Source: Faecalicoccus acidiformans (GTDB lineage: Bacteria > Bacillota_I > Bacilli_A > Erysipelotrichales > Erysipelotrichaceae). From it: a stretch of DNA of 61,189 bases. Shown here in pieces: positions 1-9,309 of the stretch; the first letter of the stretch is position 1; every line of letters begins with the position of its first letter. The notes beneath the pieces were generated by a model. The model was not told the DNA's origin. It was given only the letters and a program-made list of their open reading frames with translations, and ran no database searches. The position numbers and the translations under genes are program-made. The stretch covers positions 1-61,189 of the forward strand of contig NZ_JACHHD010000014.1 in NCBI RefSeq assembly GCF_014202635.1. Reading direction: 5' to 3'.

Positions 1-78
1 CCGAACTCAGAAGTTAAGCACTTCCGCGGCGAAGATAGTTGGGCTTGCCCCTGCGAACATAGCTCGTTGCCGGGTCCT
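1..78 (+). rRNA. rrf: 5S ribosomal RNA, 3' part
   Basis: The window opens inside a 5S rRNA: the conserved segment CCGAACTCAGAAGTTAAGC is followed by a typical 5S domain and the 3' end GCCGGGTCC. The 5' part lies outside the window. A run of eight T follows at once, so transcription of the rRNA operon probably ends here. The exact 3' end is estimated. Confidence 0.88.
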
Positions 79-178
79 TTTTTTTTGGCTTTTTCGGTCT
101 TATGGATGGTCGGATCGGTCCGTTGTTTGTTTTTCTTGTCCCCTTCCGCTATCATGGTGTTGATAGGGAGGTGAGGAC

Positions 179-733
179 ATGACTTTTTTAAAAAGATCCT
201 TTCTGTTTTTTTTCCTCTTTCTTTTTACAGCCTGTTCTTCGGTGACTACTGTCTCTATTGAACATCGTAACGTTTCTAGTTTTGATGCACTATTCAGCGA
301 GAGCTATCAGACTTTTTCTGATTTCTATGGTCCTATTTCCTATTTTGAAATCACTGATCCTTCCAGCTTTGTTTCTTTTGATGTGACCATGTTTGAATGG
401 AAGGAATCTCAATGGATAAAATCTTTATCGCATACTATACAAATTTATGATGAACCTGTTGATTTGTTTTTTGGGATAAGTGAGTCAGACTGTGCATTAT
501 ATATTGAAATTGTAGGACCAGAACCACGTTCTACTACTTTTAATTATGATTTAGACGTTTCAGGATTGGCGTATTCCCCAGTCTCCTTTATTCAAGTAGA
601 AGAAAGTTCTTTTGTTCCTATTATGGCTTTTTATGAAGAAGATCAATCTTATTCCTTCACGGACTTCCAAAAAGATCTTGGGGACTTTTCAGGGCGATAT
701 GCCTTTTTGTGTCTGTCTTTTTCCCAAGTTTAG
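179..733 (+). CDS. Putative lipoprotein, unknown function
   Basis: A 184-residue secreted lipoprotein that I do not recognise. Residues 1-19 form a short basic start, a very hydrophobic stretch and a lipobox LFTAC, so Cys19 would be lipidated and the protein anchored outside the membrane. The rest is acidic, rich in Ser, Phe and Tyr, with no motif I can name. The start is backed by a strong AGGAGGTGA site just upstream. It lies 16 bases before a second lipoprotein gene, so the two are probably co-transcribed and may be distantly related. Confidence 0.8.
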   Translation: MTFLKRSFLFFFLFLFTACSSVTTVSIEHRNVSSFDALFSESYQTFSDFYGPISYFEITDPSSFVSFDVTMFEWKESQWIKSLSHTIQIYDEPVDLFFGISESDCALYIEIVGPEPRSTTFNYDLDVSGLAYSPVSFIQVEESSFVPIMAFYEEDQSYSFTDFQKDLGDFSGRYAFLCLSFSQV

Positions 734-749
734 AAAGGGGAGGAGCATC

Positions 750-1322
750 ATGAAAATCAAAACGATGTTTTGGGGTCTTCTTTTAGGTTGTTTTTTGGTA
801 GGCTGTACATCGCAAACTTCGCAGTCGGATCCTGAAATTTTGGAACAGTATCGCCAAGATGAAGAACAGTTTTATGAAGACAATGAAGTCATTGGTACGA
901 TGAAGCTGACAAAATTGGAAACCTTTGATTATTTCCACTTTGAAGGTTATCGCTATGATGACGATGCCTTTTCTTTATTCTTTAGTGGCACGGTTCAAGT
1001 ACCTGGATCTACGATTTTGATCAAATTTGGCAGAAACCCGGATACATCCACGTTTTCATTTTTGATTCAGGGAGACCAGTCTACATATTATGAGTTTGAA
1101 AGAGAGCCGATTTTGCTGGTGCCTGAAGACGGATCCTTCTGCGGCAGTTATCCGGAGACCTTTGAGCTCCAGTCTTCATCCCAACGACTTTTTTCCTTTG
1201 CGATGACCGAATCTTCTACTTCTTATTCGTGCAGTTTGTCTCATCCGGGACCGGGATCTTATCAAGGCGAAGGCACTTTCCTCTATTTTACGGGATATGT
1301 TTCGGATACATACAACTCTTAA
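750..1322 (+). CDS. Putative lipoprotein, unknown function
   Basis: A 190-residue lipoprotein without a recognised domain. The open frame runs upstream into the previous gene, but the ATG at 750 is chosen because GGGGAGGAGC lies just before it and it gives a clean signal peptide with lipobox LVGC (Cys19). The mature part is acidic, with many Tyr, Phe and Ser residues as in the preceding lipoprotein, suggesting a pair acting at the cell surface. An intrinsic terminator follows directly. Confidence 0.82.
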   Translation: MKIKTMFWGLLLGCFLVGCTSQTSQSDPEILEQYRQDEEQFYEDNEVIGTMKLTKLETFDYFHFEGYRYDDDAFSLFFSGTVQVPGSTILIKFGRNPDTSTFSFLIQGDQSTYYEFEREPILLVPEDGSFCGSYPETFELQSSSQRLFSFAMTESSTSYSCSLSHPGPGSYQGEGTFLYFTGYVSDTYNS

Positions 1323-1331
1323 GATTTCCTT

Positions 1332-1361
1332 AAACTCAAGGGCAAGTCCTTGAGTTTTTTT
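1332..1361 (+). terminator. Intrinsic terminator after lipoprotein pair
   Basis: Inverted repeat AAACTCAAGG / CCTTGAGTTT with a 5-base loop and a T-run. Its 3' arm also supplies the likely -35 box (TTGAGT, 1350-1355) of the next gene. Confidence 0.85.
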
Positions 1362-1384
1362 CTTTACTGGTCTAAAATCCAGTT
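1350..1384 (+). promoter_or_regulatory. Promoter of cardiolipin synthase, probably leaderless
   Basis: TTGAGT (1350-1355), a 17-base spacer and TAAAAT (1373-1378) end only 6 bases before the ATG at 1385. Transcription would start at or next to the start codon, and no Shine-Dalgarno sequence is visible. The same spacing occurs before other genes in the window. Confidence 0.6.
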
Positions 1385-2917
1385 ATGCATAAATTATTAC
1401 GTTTCGTCAAATCGAAGCCTTTTTTGATTGCAGCTTCTTTTCTGTTTCAACTGGGGCTTTTCATCTTGTTGATCACATGGTTTTCGCGACGCTTTTTCGG
1501 AATCTATTTCTTGTTGGTTCTGTTGAGTTTTTTCATCAGTGTTCAAGTTATCAATCGAGATTCTGATTCTTCTAGTAAACTGCTGTGGGTTTTAGTGATC
1601 ATGTTTATGCCTGTTTTCGGAGGCTTGTTATATATTTTGTTCGGGGCGCGAAAGATCCCGAAAGAACTGATGATCAAAGACCGTCAGGCAGCTTATGATT
1701 ACCAGCGCTATGCCAAACAGAGCATGCGGGTGATCATGCGCGAAAAAGACGATTACGTTTTGGACAAAATGGCTTCGTTGGCATGGTCCAACGGGTATTT
1801 TCCTATCTATGATCATTGCGATGTCTGTTATTTTCCAACGGGTGAGGAACAGTTCCAGGCTTTTCTTAAAGAACTCTCCAAGGCCAAATCTTTTATTTTC
1901 CTGGAATTTTTTATCATCAATAAAAGTGTGATGTGGAATACGATTTTACAGATCTTGTTGGATAAGGCAAGTGAAGGTGTCGATGTTCGCTTGATCTATG
2001 ATGATTTTGGAACGATAACATACTTGCCGGCACACTATGATCGCTGGCTCAATGAACGTGGTGTCAAGGCGCATCGTTTTAACCCCATGAAACCGCAAAT
2101 TGCGATCCAAATGAATAACCGGGATCATCGAAAGATCTTGGTGGTCGATGGCAAAGTTGCTTTTACAGGCGGCTGTAATATATCGGATGAATATATCAAC
2201 ACAAAAGAAAGGTTCGGACATTGGAAAGATATGGGGGTTTGTATTAAGGGACCTGCCGTTGAAACCTTTATCATATCTTTTTTACAGATCTGGAATTATC
2301 AATCTGAACATCCAACACAGTATGATTCTTTTGTCTTGAAGGGCAACCGCCAGGATCATTATGATCAGCCTGGGTATGTACTTCCTTTCAGTGATTCTCC
2401 GACGGATGATAATTATACGGGAAAATTCATGCATTTGAATTTATTGAATTCGTCTAGAGATTATTTCTGGATCACGACCCCATATTTGATCTTGGATGAT
2501 GAGATGGTGACAAACTTGCAGCTGGCCGTCAGCAGCGGGGTGGATGTTCGTATCGTAGTGCCGGCCATTCCAGATAAAAAAGTTGTTTATCAAGTCACAA
2601 AGGCCAATTACGATGCCTTGATCCAAAAAGGCGTACGAATCTACGAGTATTCGCCAGGTTTTATTCATGGAAAAGTTGCCTTGAGCGATGATCGAAGTGC
2701 CATCGTCGGAACGGTCAATATGGATTTCCGCTCGTATTACTTACATTATGAGTGTGGAGTTTTCTTGCGAGATACGCACTGTATAACGGATATCAAAAAA
2801 GATTTCAAAGAAATCTTTAAAGTTTCGCATGAAGTGACTTTGGAAGAATGCAAACAAGTCCATTTCTTCGTTCGCCAATTCCGTAAAGTTTTAAAAATCT
2901 TTGGACCAATGTTATAA
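1385..2917 (+). CDS. cls: Cardiolipin synthase (phospholipase D family)
   Basis: This 510-residue membrane enzyme belongs to the bacterial cardiolipin synthase family, which joins two phosphatidylglycerol molecules into cardiolipin and glycerol. Two or three hydrophobic segments lie in residues 12-88, followed by two phospholipase D domains. Each carries an HxKxxxxD motif: HRKILVVD near residue 248 and HGKVALSD near residue 430. The length fits the family. There is no ribosome-binding site before the ATG; a well-spaced promoter ends 6 bases upstream, so the mRNA may be leaderless. The gene stands alone between two terminators. Confidence 0.95.
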   Translation: MHKLLRFVKSKPFLIAASFLFQLGLFILLITWFSRRFFGIYFLLVLLSFFISVQVINRDSDSSSKLLWVLVIMFMPVFGGLLYILFGARKIPKELMIKDRQAAYDYQRYAKQSMRVIMREKDDYVLDKMASLAWSNGYFPIYDHCDVCYFPTGEEQFQAFLKELSKAKSFIFLEFFIINKSVMWNTILQILLDKASEGVDVRLIYDDFGTITYLPAHYDRWLNERGVKAHRFNPMKPQIAIQMNNRDHRKILVVDGKVAFTGGCNISDEYINTKERFGHWKDMGVCIKGPAVETFIISFLQIWNYQSEHPTQYDSFVLKGNRQDHYDQPGYVLPFSDSPTDDNYTGKFMHLNLLNSSRDYFWITTPYLILDDEMVTNLQLAVSSGVDVRIVVPAIPDKKVVYQVTKANYDALIQKGVRIYEYSPGFIHGKVALSDDRSAIVGTVNMDFRSYYLHYECGVFLRDTHCITDIKKDFKEIFKVSHEVTLEECKQVHFFVRQFRKVLKIFGPML

Positions 2918-2918
2918 A

Positions 2919-2945
2919 AAAAGAGGAGTCGGTTTGACTTCTCTT
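2919..2945. terminator. Bidirectional terminator between cls and fumC
   Basis: Inverted repeat AAGAGGAGTC / GACTTCTCTT with T-runs on both strands, placed between two convergent genes. Confidence 0.75.
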
Positions 2946-4311
2946 AAATCATTTTTTGAGGATCGACATACTGGTCAAATTCCTCTTCTGTCAAATAGCC
3001 CAATTCTAAAATAGCTTCCTTTAAAGATAGATTATGATGATAAGCATATTGACTGGCTTTTCCAGCTTTTTCATACCCGATGATCGGATTCAGACAAGTG
3101 ACCAGCATCAAGGAGTGATGCAAGTTTTGATCCATGACTTCTTTGTTTGCCTTTAGTCCCTTTAAACAGCGTTCACGGAAGGAATCCATCGCATCGGATA
3201 AGAGCTGGATGCTCTGATCGATATTATAAGCAATCAAAGGCATGAAGACGTTGAGCTCAAAATTTCCCTGACTGGCAGCGATTCCGATTGCGGCATCGTT
3301 ACCCATGACTTGAACGCATACCATGGTCAAGGCTTCGCACTGTGTCGGATTGACTTTTCCTGGCATGATCGAACTGCCTGGTTCATTGGACGGGATCTCG
3401 ATTTCATGGATTCCGCAACGTGGACCCGAGGCCAGCCAGCGAATGTCATTGGCGATCTTCATGCAGTTGGCCGCCAATCCCTTTAAAGCGCCAGATAATA
3501 AAACGGCGGCATCCTTGCTGGTAAGGGCATGAAATTTATTCGGGTCTGGCACGAACTCGATTCCGCTCTTTTCTTTGAGGATCGAACAAACTTTTTGATC
3601 AAATCCCTTCGGACAGTTGATTCCAGTTCCTACGGCAGTGGCTCCAATGGCCAGTTCACAGACATATTTTAAACTGTCCTGGATCTGCTGCAGGCTGTGT
3701 TCGATCATAGAACGATATCCGCTAAGTTCCTGGGAGAAATAAAGCGGTGTCGCATCTTGAAGATGAGTTCTTCCAATTTTGATGATTCCCTCGTTTTCTT
3801 TTTCAAGATCTCGCAAACAAGCGATCATCTTTTCAGCGCTGGGGATCAGTTCCGATATCGTCTTGTCTGCCATCATCATATGCAAGGCCGTTGGGAATGT
3901 ATCGTTTGAGCTTTGTGAACAATTGACAATATCATTGGGGTGCAAGATTGTTTCATTGGCCCACTGGTTTCCTAAAGTGGTAATGACTTCATTGAAATTC
4001 ATATTGGTTTGCGTCCCGCTTCCGGTTTGCCAAATATGTAAAGGAAATTGGTCTAAATAGTGTCCTTTCAATATTTGCGAAGTGACATGATCGATTGCCT
4101 GATACTGTTTTTCAGAGATCTTTCCGTATTCAAGATTGGCTTTAGCACAGGCTTGCTTCAGCAACGCAAAAGCATAGAGCAGACTTTCTGGCATCGTTTC
4201 TTTCCCAATCGGGAAATTTTCCAAACTTCGCTGAGTCTGGCTCTTCCAATATTTATCACAAGGAACTTTCACTTTTCCCAGGACATCTTCTTCGATTCGA
4301 TAAGTTGACAT
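2944..4311 (-). CDS. fumC: Fumarate hydratase, class II
   Basis: This iron-independent fumarase interconverts fumarate and L-malate. It is about 455 residues, the usual length. The family signature GSSIMPGKVNP is present, as are TGSGTQTNMN, which favours fumarase over aspartase, and the GRTHLQDATP helix. The start is set at the second ATG because GGAGG lies 7 bases before it; another ATG two codons upstream sits only 1 base after the GGAGG. No other citric-acid-cycle gene is nearby, so a role in aspartate/fumarate turnover or a partial reductive branch is possible. Confidence 0.95.
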   Translation of the reverse strand: MSTYRIEEDVLGKVKVPCDKYWKSQTQRSLENFPIGKETMPESLLYAFALLKQACAKANLEYGKISEKQYQAIDHVTSQILKGHYLDQFPLHIWQTGSGTQTNMNFNEVITTLGNQWANETILHPNDIVNCSQSSNDTFPTALHMMMADKTISELIPSAEKMIACLRDLEKENEGIIKIGRTHLQDATPLYFSQELSGYRSMIEHSLQQIQDSLKYVCELAIGATAVGTGINCPKGFDQKVCSILKEKSGIEFVPDPNKFHALTSKDAAVLLSGALKGLAANCMKIANDIRWLASGPRCGIHEIEIPSNEPGSSIMPGKVNPTQCEALTMVCVQVMGNDAAIGIAASQGNFELNVFMPLIAYNIDQSIQLLSDAMDSFRERCLKGLKANKEVMDQNLHHSLMLVTCLNPIIGYEKAGKASQYAYHHNLSLKEAILELGYLTEEEFDQYVDPQKMI

Positions 4312-4397
4312 ATTCATTCCTCCATTGACTGTAGTGTATCATTTTTTTGAGGTTCTATGTTAAAATATGAGTAGTTTTTGATGGTTTCAAAGGAGAG

Positions 4398-6521
4398 ATG
4401 AATCCCATGAGGATGCAGACAGTATATGAAGCATATTTTGATGATTATGATTGTTTGAAAGTGTATATGTCCAATAATTTTTTTAATGGACAATCACGAA
4501 TTTTTCATATCAAAGATTCAAAAGACCAAATCATTCCTTTACGTATTCAATCAAAACAAGATCTTCCAGGCGGATACACTAAATATGTTTTATCGATTTT
4601 AGGTGATTTAGATATCGGGGAAGAATATGTTGTTTATGATGAGCATTGCCAAAGAGCGTTTTGTCAATATGGGCATATCGTCAAAACACAGAGATTTAAC
4701 GATGAATTCACCTATTTATATTCGGATCTGGGTTGTCAATACACACCAGACAGAACCACTTTTAAGGTCTGGTCTCCTGTGGCACATAAGATCTTGTTGA
4801 AGCTTTCTATGAACGGGCAAGAAACTATTTATGAGATGTTGCGTCAAGCAAAAGGAATTTTTGCATTAGAAGTGAATCAAGATCTTTTAAATGCACATTA
4901 TACGCTGATGGTTCGTGTGAATGGTGCCTGGCAAGAAACAGTCGACCCTTATAACTGTTTTTGTGGGCCGAATACGCAATATAGTGTTGTTCAATCTTTC
5001 GATCAGGTTTCTTTGCCGCCCAAAGTCTCTTTGCCACCCTTGGATTCCAATACAGATGCGATCTTATACGAAGCCAGCATTCGTGATCTGAGTGCCGATC
5101 CCGGAATCGGTATTCAGCATCCAAAGACATTTGTCGGGTTTGTAGAGGAAAACTTGACAACACGTTCTTTGAATACGGGATTCAGTTATATCAAATCCTT
5201 AGGTGTTACACATATCCAGCTGTTGCCAGTCTTTGATTTTGGAAGTGTGGATGAAATGCATACCAAGATCTTCTACAACTGGGGGTATGATCCTGTTCAT
5301 CATCGTTGTCTGGAGGGAAGCTATAGCACCGATTGTACAAATGCGACATGCCGCATCGAAGAATTTGCAAAACTTGTCCAGGCTTGTCATCAGGCGGGCC
5401 TTCGTGTCAATTTGGATCTTGTGTTTAATCATGTCTACAATAAAGCAACCTATCCTTTAGAAGTTCTAGTTCCAAATTATTACTTTCTGATGGATACCGA
5501 AGGAAACTTCAGTAATGGATCATTTTGCGGTAATGACATTGATACGCAGCCGCCGATGGCTCGACAGTTTTTTTTGGATACATGCAGAATGATCGTAGAG
5601 CGCTATGATGTGGACGGTTTTCGATTCGATTTGATGGGGATCTTAGATTATACTTTCATTAATGAGATCGCGAAAGAATGCCGGAATTTAAAACCAGATT
5701 TCATGATCTATGGAGAAGGCTGGAACATGCCAAGTTTTGTTTCCGAAGATTTGCGGGCTTCCATGCAGAATCAGTATAAAATGCCAAATGTCGGGCATTT
5801 TAACGATCGCTTTCGCGAAACATGCCGCGGATCCAATGGCGATTTGGAAATCAAAGGCTATTCCAACGGAGAAACTTCACTGATCAATATGATGGAAACA
5901 TGCTTAGGCGGAGGCGTCTTGAATGATCTGTTTGATTCGCCGCAAAAAGCCATCAACTATGTCGAATGCCATGACAATCATACTTTATGGGATAAAAATC
6001 AAGTTTGTTGTCAAAATGAATCACGGGGAATCTTAATGCTGCGCCAATCTTTGGCAAATGCATTGGTTCTGCTGGCACAAGGAGTTCCTTTCTTACATTG
6101 CGGACAAGAATTTGGAAGAACCAAGTATAATTTGGATAACAGTTATAATCGCAGCGATCATTACAACCATATTGATTATAGTTTGCGAAATAAACATATG
6201 CCTGTCGTCGTAGATACAAAGTTGCTGATCAAGATCCGCAAAGGACATCCGTGTTTTCGTTTAAGGACCAAAGAAGAGATCTTAGAGAATGTGCGATTTG
6301 AGGAAATTGATCAAAAAGTGCTGGTCTATAAGGTCAAAAAGGATCAGGATTTCTGTATCTGCTTTTTCAATCCGACCATGCAGCATTACACATATCAAAG
6401 CTCTGAGGAATTGGAAATCTTGTTTGATAACGGGAATATTAATTCGCAATACTCTTGTTTTATCAACATTGCCCCCTATTGTGTAGTCGTCTGCAAGGCA
6501 CCGATGGCGTTTTGGTCTTGA
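4398..6521 (+). CDS. pulA: Type I pullulanase (GH13)
   Basis: A 707-residue debranching enzyme that cuts alpha-1,6 links in pullulan, glycogen or limit dextrins. After an N-terminal beta domain and a CBM48-like region (about 110-200) comes the GH13 barrel with YNWGYDP (the type I pullulanase mark), LDLVFNHVY, DGFRFDLMG with the nucleophile Asp, YGEGWNMPS with the acid/base Glu, and VECHDNHTLWD. There is no signal peptide, so it is cytoplasmic and probably works on stored or imported glucans. AGGAG precedes the start; an ATG three codons later (4407) is also possible. Confidence 0.95.
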   Translation: MNPMRMQTVYEAYFDDYDCLKVYMSNNFFNGQSRIFHIKDSKDQIIPLRIQSKQDLPGGYTKYVLSILGDLDIGEEYVVYDEHCQRAFCQYGHIVKTQRFNDEFTYLYSDLGCQYTPDRTTFKVWSPVAHKILLKLSMNGQETIYEMLRQAKGIFALEVNQDLLNAHYTLMVRVNGAWQETVDPYNCFCGPNTQYSVVQSFDQVSLPPKVSLPPLDSNTDAILYEASIRDLSADPGIGIQHPKTFVGFVEENLTTRSLNTGFSYIKSLGVTHIQLLPVFDFGSVDEMHTKIFYNWGYDPVHHRCLEGSYSTDCTNATCRIEEFAKLVQACHQAGLRVNLDLVFNHVYNKATYPLEVLVPNYYFLMDTEGNFSNGSFCGNDIDTQPPMARQFFLDTCRMIVERYDVDGFRFDLMGILDYTFINEIAKECRNLKPDFMIYGEGWNMPSFVSEDLRASMQNQYKMPNVGHFNDRFRETCRGSNGDLEIKGYSNGETSLINMMETCLGGGVLNDLFDSPQKAINYVECHDNHTLWDKNQVCCQNESRGILMLRQSLANALVLLAQGVPFLHCGQEFGRTKYNLDNSYNRSDHYNHIDYSLRNKHMPVVVDTKLLIKIRKGHPCFRLRTKEEILENVRFEEIDQKVLVYKVKKDQDFCICFFNPTMQHYTYQSSEELEILFDNGNINSQYSCFINIAPYCVVVCKAPMAFWS

Positions 6522-6578
6522 CACTCCTTGTTCTAGACCATAAAATATTTTCAATAACTTCAAATAAGGAGGATAACT

Positions 6579-8090
6579 ATGGCGAAGTTTCTTAAAGAAC
6601 CATCTCGAACTTTTAGTGAGTATTTATTGATTCCGGGTTATACATCCGAAGATTGTATCCCGGACAATGTCGATCTGTCGACGCCGTTAGTCAAATATAA
6701 AAAAGGAGAGCAACCTTCTCTGCATTTGAACATCCCTATGGTTTCTGCCGTCATGCAGGCGGTCAGCGGTGAAGAGATGGCTTGCGCTTTGGCCCGTGAA
6801 GGAGGCGTGAGCTTCATCTATGGATCACAGTCCATTGAATCACAGGCCGCCATGGTCCGCAAAGTCAAGGCGACCAAATCCGGATTTACAGGCAGCGATT
6901 CCAATGTCAGTCCAGATGCTACATTGGCTGATGTTTTGGCTTTGAAAGAGAAAACAGGACATTCTACGATGGCTGTGACTGAAAATGGAGAAGCAGATGG
7001 AAAACTGGTGGGAATCGTAACAAGCCGCGACTATCGTGTGAGCCGTATGGATCTTTCTACACCGGTAAAAGAATTTATGACGCCATTTGAAAAATTGATC
7101 GTAGGCAAAGAAGATATTTCATTGAGTGAAGCCAACGACCTGATTTGGGATCATAAACTCAACCAGCTGCCCATCGTCGATGAGAATCAAAGACTGAAAG
7201 CGTTTGTGTTCCGTAAGGACTATGCCAGCCATAAAGATAATCCGAAAGAATTGTTAGATGAACAAAAACGTTATATCGTAGGAGCCGGGATCAATACTCG
7301 TGACTATGAACAGCGTGTTCCTGCCTTAGTCGAAGCCGGTGTCGACATTCTCTGCATCGATTCCAGCGAAGGCTATTCTTGCTGGCAAGCAAAGACGTTA
7401 CAATGGATCCGAGAAAAGTATGGCGATACAGTCAAAGTGGGAGCGGGGAATGTTGTTGATGAAGATGGATTCCGCTTCTTGGCAGAAGCCGGGGCGGATT
7501 TTGTGAAGATCGGAATCGGTGGCGGTTCCATCTGTATTACTCGTGAACAAAAAGGAATTGGCCGCGGGCAAGCGACTGCAACCCTTGATGTAGCTCGTGC
7601 GCGCGATAAATATTTTGAGGAAACTGGAGTGTATATCCCTATTTGCAGTGACGGGGGGATCGTACATGATTACCACATCACATTGGCTTTGGCCTTCGGG
7701 GCGGATTTTGTGATGTTAGGGCGTTATTTTGCGCGCTTTAAAGAAGCACCAAACAACCTTGTATCCATTAATGGAAACTATATGAAAGAATATTGGGGCG
7801 AAGGAAGTGCCCGTGCTCGTAACTGGCAGCGTTATGATGTCGGTGGCGAAGGCAAGATGAGTTTTGTCGAAGGGGTGGATTCCTATGTGCCATATGCAGG
7901 AACACTGCATGAAAACGTAGGTTTGACTTTGTCGAAGATTTCGCATACCATGTGCAACTGCGGGTGCTTAAGCATTCCGGATCTGCAAAAAAATGCCAAA
8001 GTCACACTTGTCTCCAGCACCAGTATCGTAGAGGGCGGAGCTCACGATGTTGTAGTTCGAGACGAGAGTTTTGATGCCAAACCGCATTAG
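6579..8090 (+). CDS. guaB: IMP dehydrogenase with CBS domains
   Basis: Oxidises IMP to XMP with NAD+, the committed step to GTP. It is 503 residues with a CBS pair around 95-220 inside the barrel. The active-site loop is [12 protein letters not shown] instead of the common GxGPGSICTTR, and the mobile flap carries RARNWQRYD. Both match, from memory, the enzyme of the protozoan Tritrichomonas foetus, which is also 503 residues. AGGAGG precedes the ATG and a strong terminator follows, so the gene is monocistronic. Confidence 0.96.
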   Translation: MAKFLKEPSRTFSEYLLIPGYTSEDCIPDNVDLSTPLVKYKKGEQPSLHLNIPMVSAVMQAVSGEEMACALAREGGVSFIYGSQSIESQAAMVRKVKATKSGFTGSDSNVSPDATLADVLALKEKTGHSTMAVTENGEADGKLVGIVTSRDYRVSRMDLSTPVKEFMTPFEKLIVGKEDISLSEANDLIWDHKLNQLPIVDENQRLKAFVFRKDYASHKDNPKELLDEQKRYIVGAGINTRDYEQRVPALVEAGVDILCIDSSEGYSCWQAKTLQWIREKYGDTVKVGAGNVVDEDGFRFLAEAGADFVKIGIGGGSICITREQKGIGRGQATATLDVARARDKYFEETGVYIPICSDGGIVHDYHITLALAFGADFVMLGRYFARFKEAPNNLVSINGNYMKEYWGEGSARARNWQRYDVGGEGKMSFVEGVDSYVPYAGTLHENVGLTLSKISHTMCNCGCLSIPDLQKNAKVTLVSSTSIVEGGAHDVVVRDESFDAKPH

Positions 8091-8094
8091 ATCT

Positions 8095-8119
8095 AAAAAA
8101 GGGCGAGAGCCCTTTTTTT
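8095..8119 (+). terminator. Intrinsic terminator after guaB
   Basis: Hairpin AAAGGGC GAGA GCCCTTT followed by T's. Confidence 0.85.
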
Positions 8120-8145
8120 GTATGGATGCACTTTCAGGGGGAGTT

Positions 8146-8160
8146 TGTTATAATGGGGGC
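8146..8160 (+). promoter_or_regulatory. Extended -10 promoter directly before the ATG
   Basis: TGTTATAAT (TATAAT at 8149-8154) is a consensus extended -10 element. Only 6 bases separate it from the ATG at 8161, so the message should start at the start codon. No good -35 box is seen, as is common for extended -10 promoters. Confidence 0.6.
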
Positions 8161-9309
8161 ATGAATGAGTCGAACAGTACCGATCTTTTATTGGACATCA
8201 GTATTCTTTATCGAAGTACCCAAAAATATTATGATAAAATGCTTCAATCGTTATCTTTGACTTATGCACAATTGCCGATCTTGATTCTGATCTATGAGCA
8301 TGAAGGGATATCGTTACAACAGATTGCTTATGAAGGCGGCTATGATAAAGGAACGATCACTAAACAAGTCCAGAAGCTGCAGGAAACGGGCTATATCCGT
8401 GTCCAGTCTTCGAAGCGGGATAAGCGTGCCAAAGAGCTTTATACAACACAGAAGGCGCGTTCGATCATGAATAAGATCTACGGCATACGGGCATCCTGGT
8501 GGCAACATATCAGTGCTTCGATCCCGGAAGAGGATATGCAGAAGTTTTCGACCTTTTATAAGACTATGGTGGTTTCTGCTCGGGAATTTGCACAAAAGGA
8601 TCAGGAGGATATCGTTTTTTTCGATCATCAGAAATTGAATGTCGAGATCGATCCTGGAAAAATGTCGACGATCGTCTGGACTGGAGGCTGCAATTTTCGC
8701 TGTCCTTTCTGTGATCGCAGCCGGTTTATTTTCTTGAAAGAAGATTCTCGTGTAATTACCGGGGCAAAGATCCTCCAATATTTAAAAAAACGACAAAACG
8801 TTTTAGATCAGTTGGTGATCACTGGCGGAGAGCCTTTGATGCATGCACAGCTGGATCCTTTTTTGCGGGAAGCTAAAAAGATGGGGTATCAAATCCGGAT
8901 AGAGACCAACGGATCGTATCCTCAACATCTGCAAGATCTGATCAAAGCAAAATTGGTCGATCAAGTGGTCATGTCTTTAAAAAACACACCAGAAAAATAT
9001 GGACAATCGATAGGGGTAGGTCAAACGGAGATCCAAAAGATCCAAAGATCGGTTGATATTTTATTGCACTGTGATTTGGATGTGCGCTTTACGATCCTTC
9101 CCATTAAAGAGTTTCATTCGCAAAAGGATCTGATCGAAATGATTTCTTGGCTAAAAGATGCTGCTTCTATCGAGCTGCGGACATACCATGAATCTATGGA
9201 ATCGATTCAAAAAGATTTGCATGGGTATACTTATCAAGAGTTACAAAGTCTATTACCGAAACTTCAAGAAATTACACCTAATATCAAACTAAAGGGGGGA
9301 TCTTTGTGA
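8161..9309 (+). CDS. MarR-type HTH domain fused to NrdG-like radical SAM activase
   Basis: A 382-residue two-domain protein. Residues 1-150 read as a MarR-family winged helix: a helical dimer arm, the recognition region YDKGTITKQVQKL and a wing SSKRDKRAKELY. Residues 160-382 are a radical SAM domain with the cluster motif CNFRCPFC (Cys177, 181, 184) and the SAM-binding GGEP, as in activators of anaerobic ribonucleotide reductase. It overlaps the downstream glycyl radical gene by 4 bases, so its activase half most likely serves that protein. The fusion is unusual: normal NrdG has no DNA-binding domain. The start at 8161 follows an extended -10 box with no ribosome site; the frame is also open upstream, but those residues would lie in the guaB terminator. 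Confidence 0.85.
   Translation: MNESNSTDLLLDISILYRSTQKYYDKMLQSLSLTYAQLPILILIYEHEGISLQQIAYEGGYDKGTITKQVQKLQETGYIRVQSSKRDKRAKELYTTQKARSIMNKIYGIRASWWQHISASIPEEDMQKFSTFYKTMVVSAREFAQKDQEDIVFFDHQKLNVEIDPGKMSTIVWTGGCNFRCPFCDRSRFIFLKEDSRVITGAKILQYLKKRQNVLDQLVITGGEPLMHAQLDPFLREAKKMGYQIRIETNGSYPQHLQDLIKAKLVDQVVMSLKNTPEKYGQSIGVGQTEIQKIQRSVDILLHCDLDVRFTILPIKEFHSQKDLIEMISWLKDAASIELRTYHESMESIQKDLHGYTYQELQSLLPKLQEITPNIKLKGGSL

Noticed and set aside
8071-8160. A 30-codon N-terminal extension of the MarR/radical SAM protein
   Set aside because: It would encode the guaB stop region and terminator hairpin, and the promoter lies inside it.
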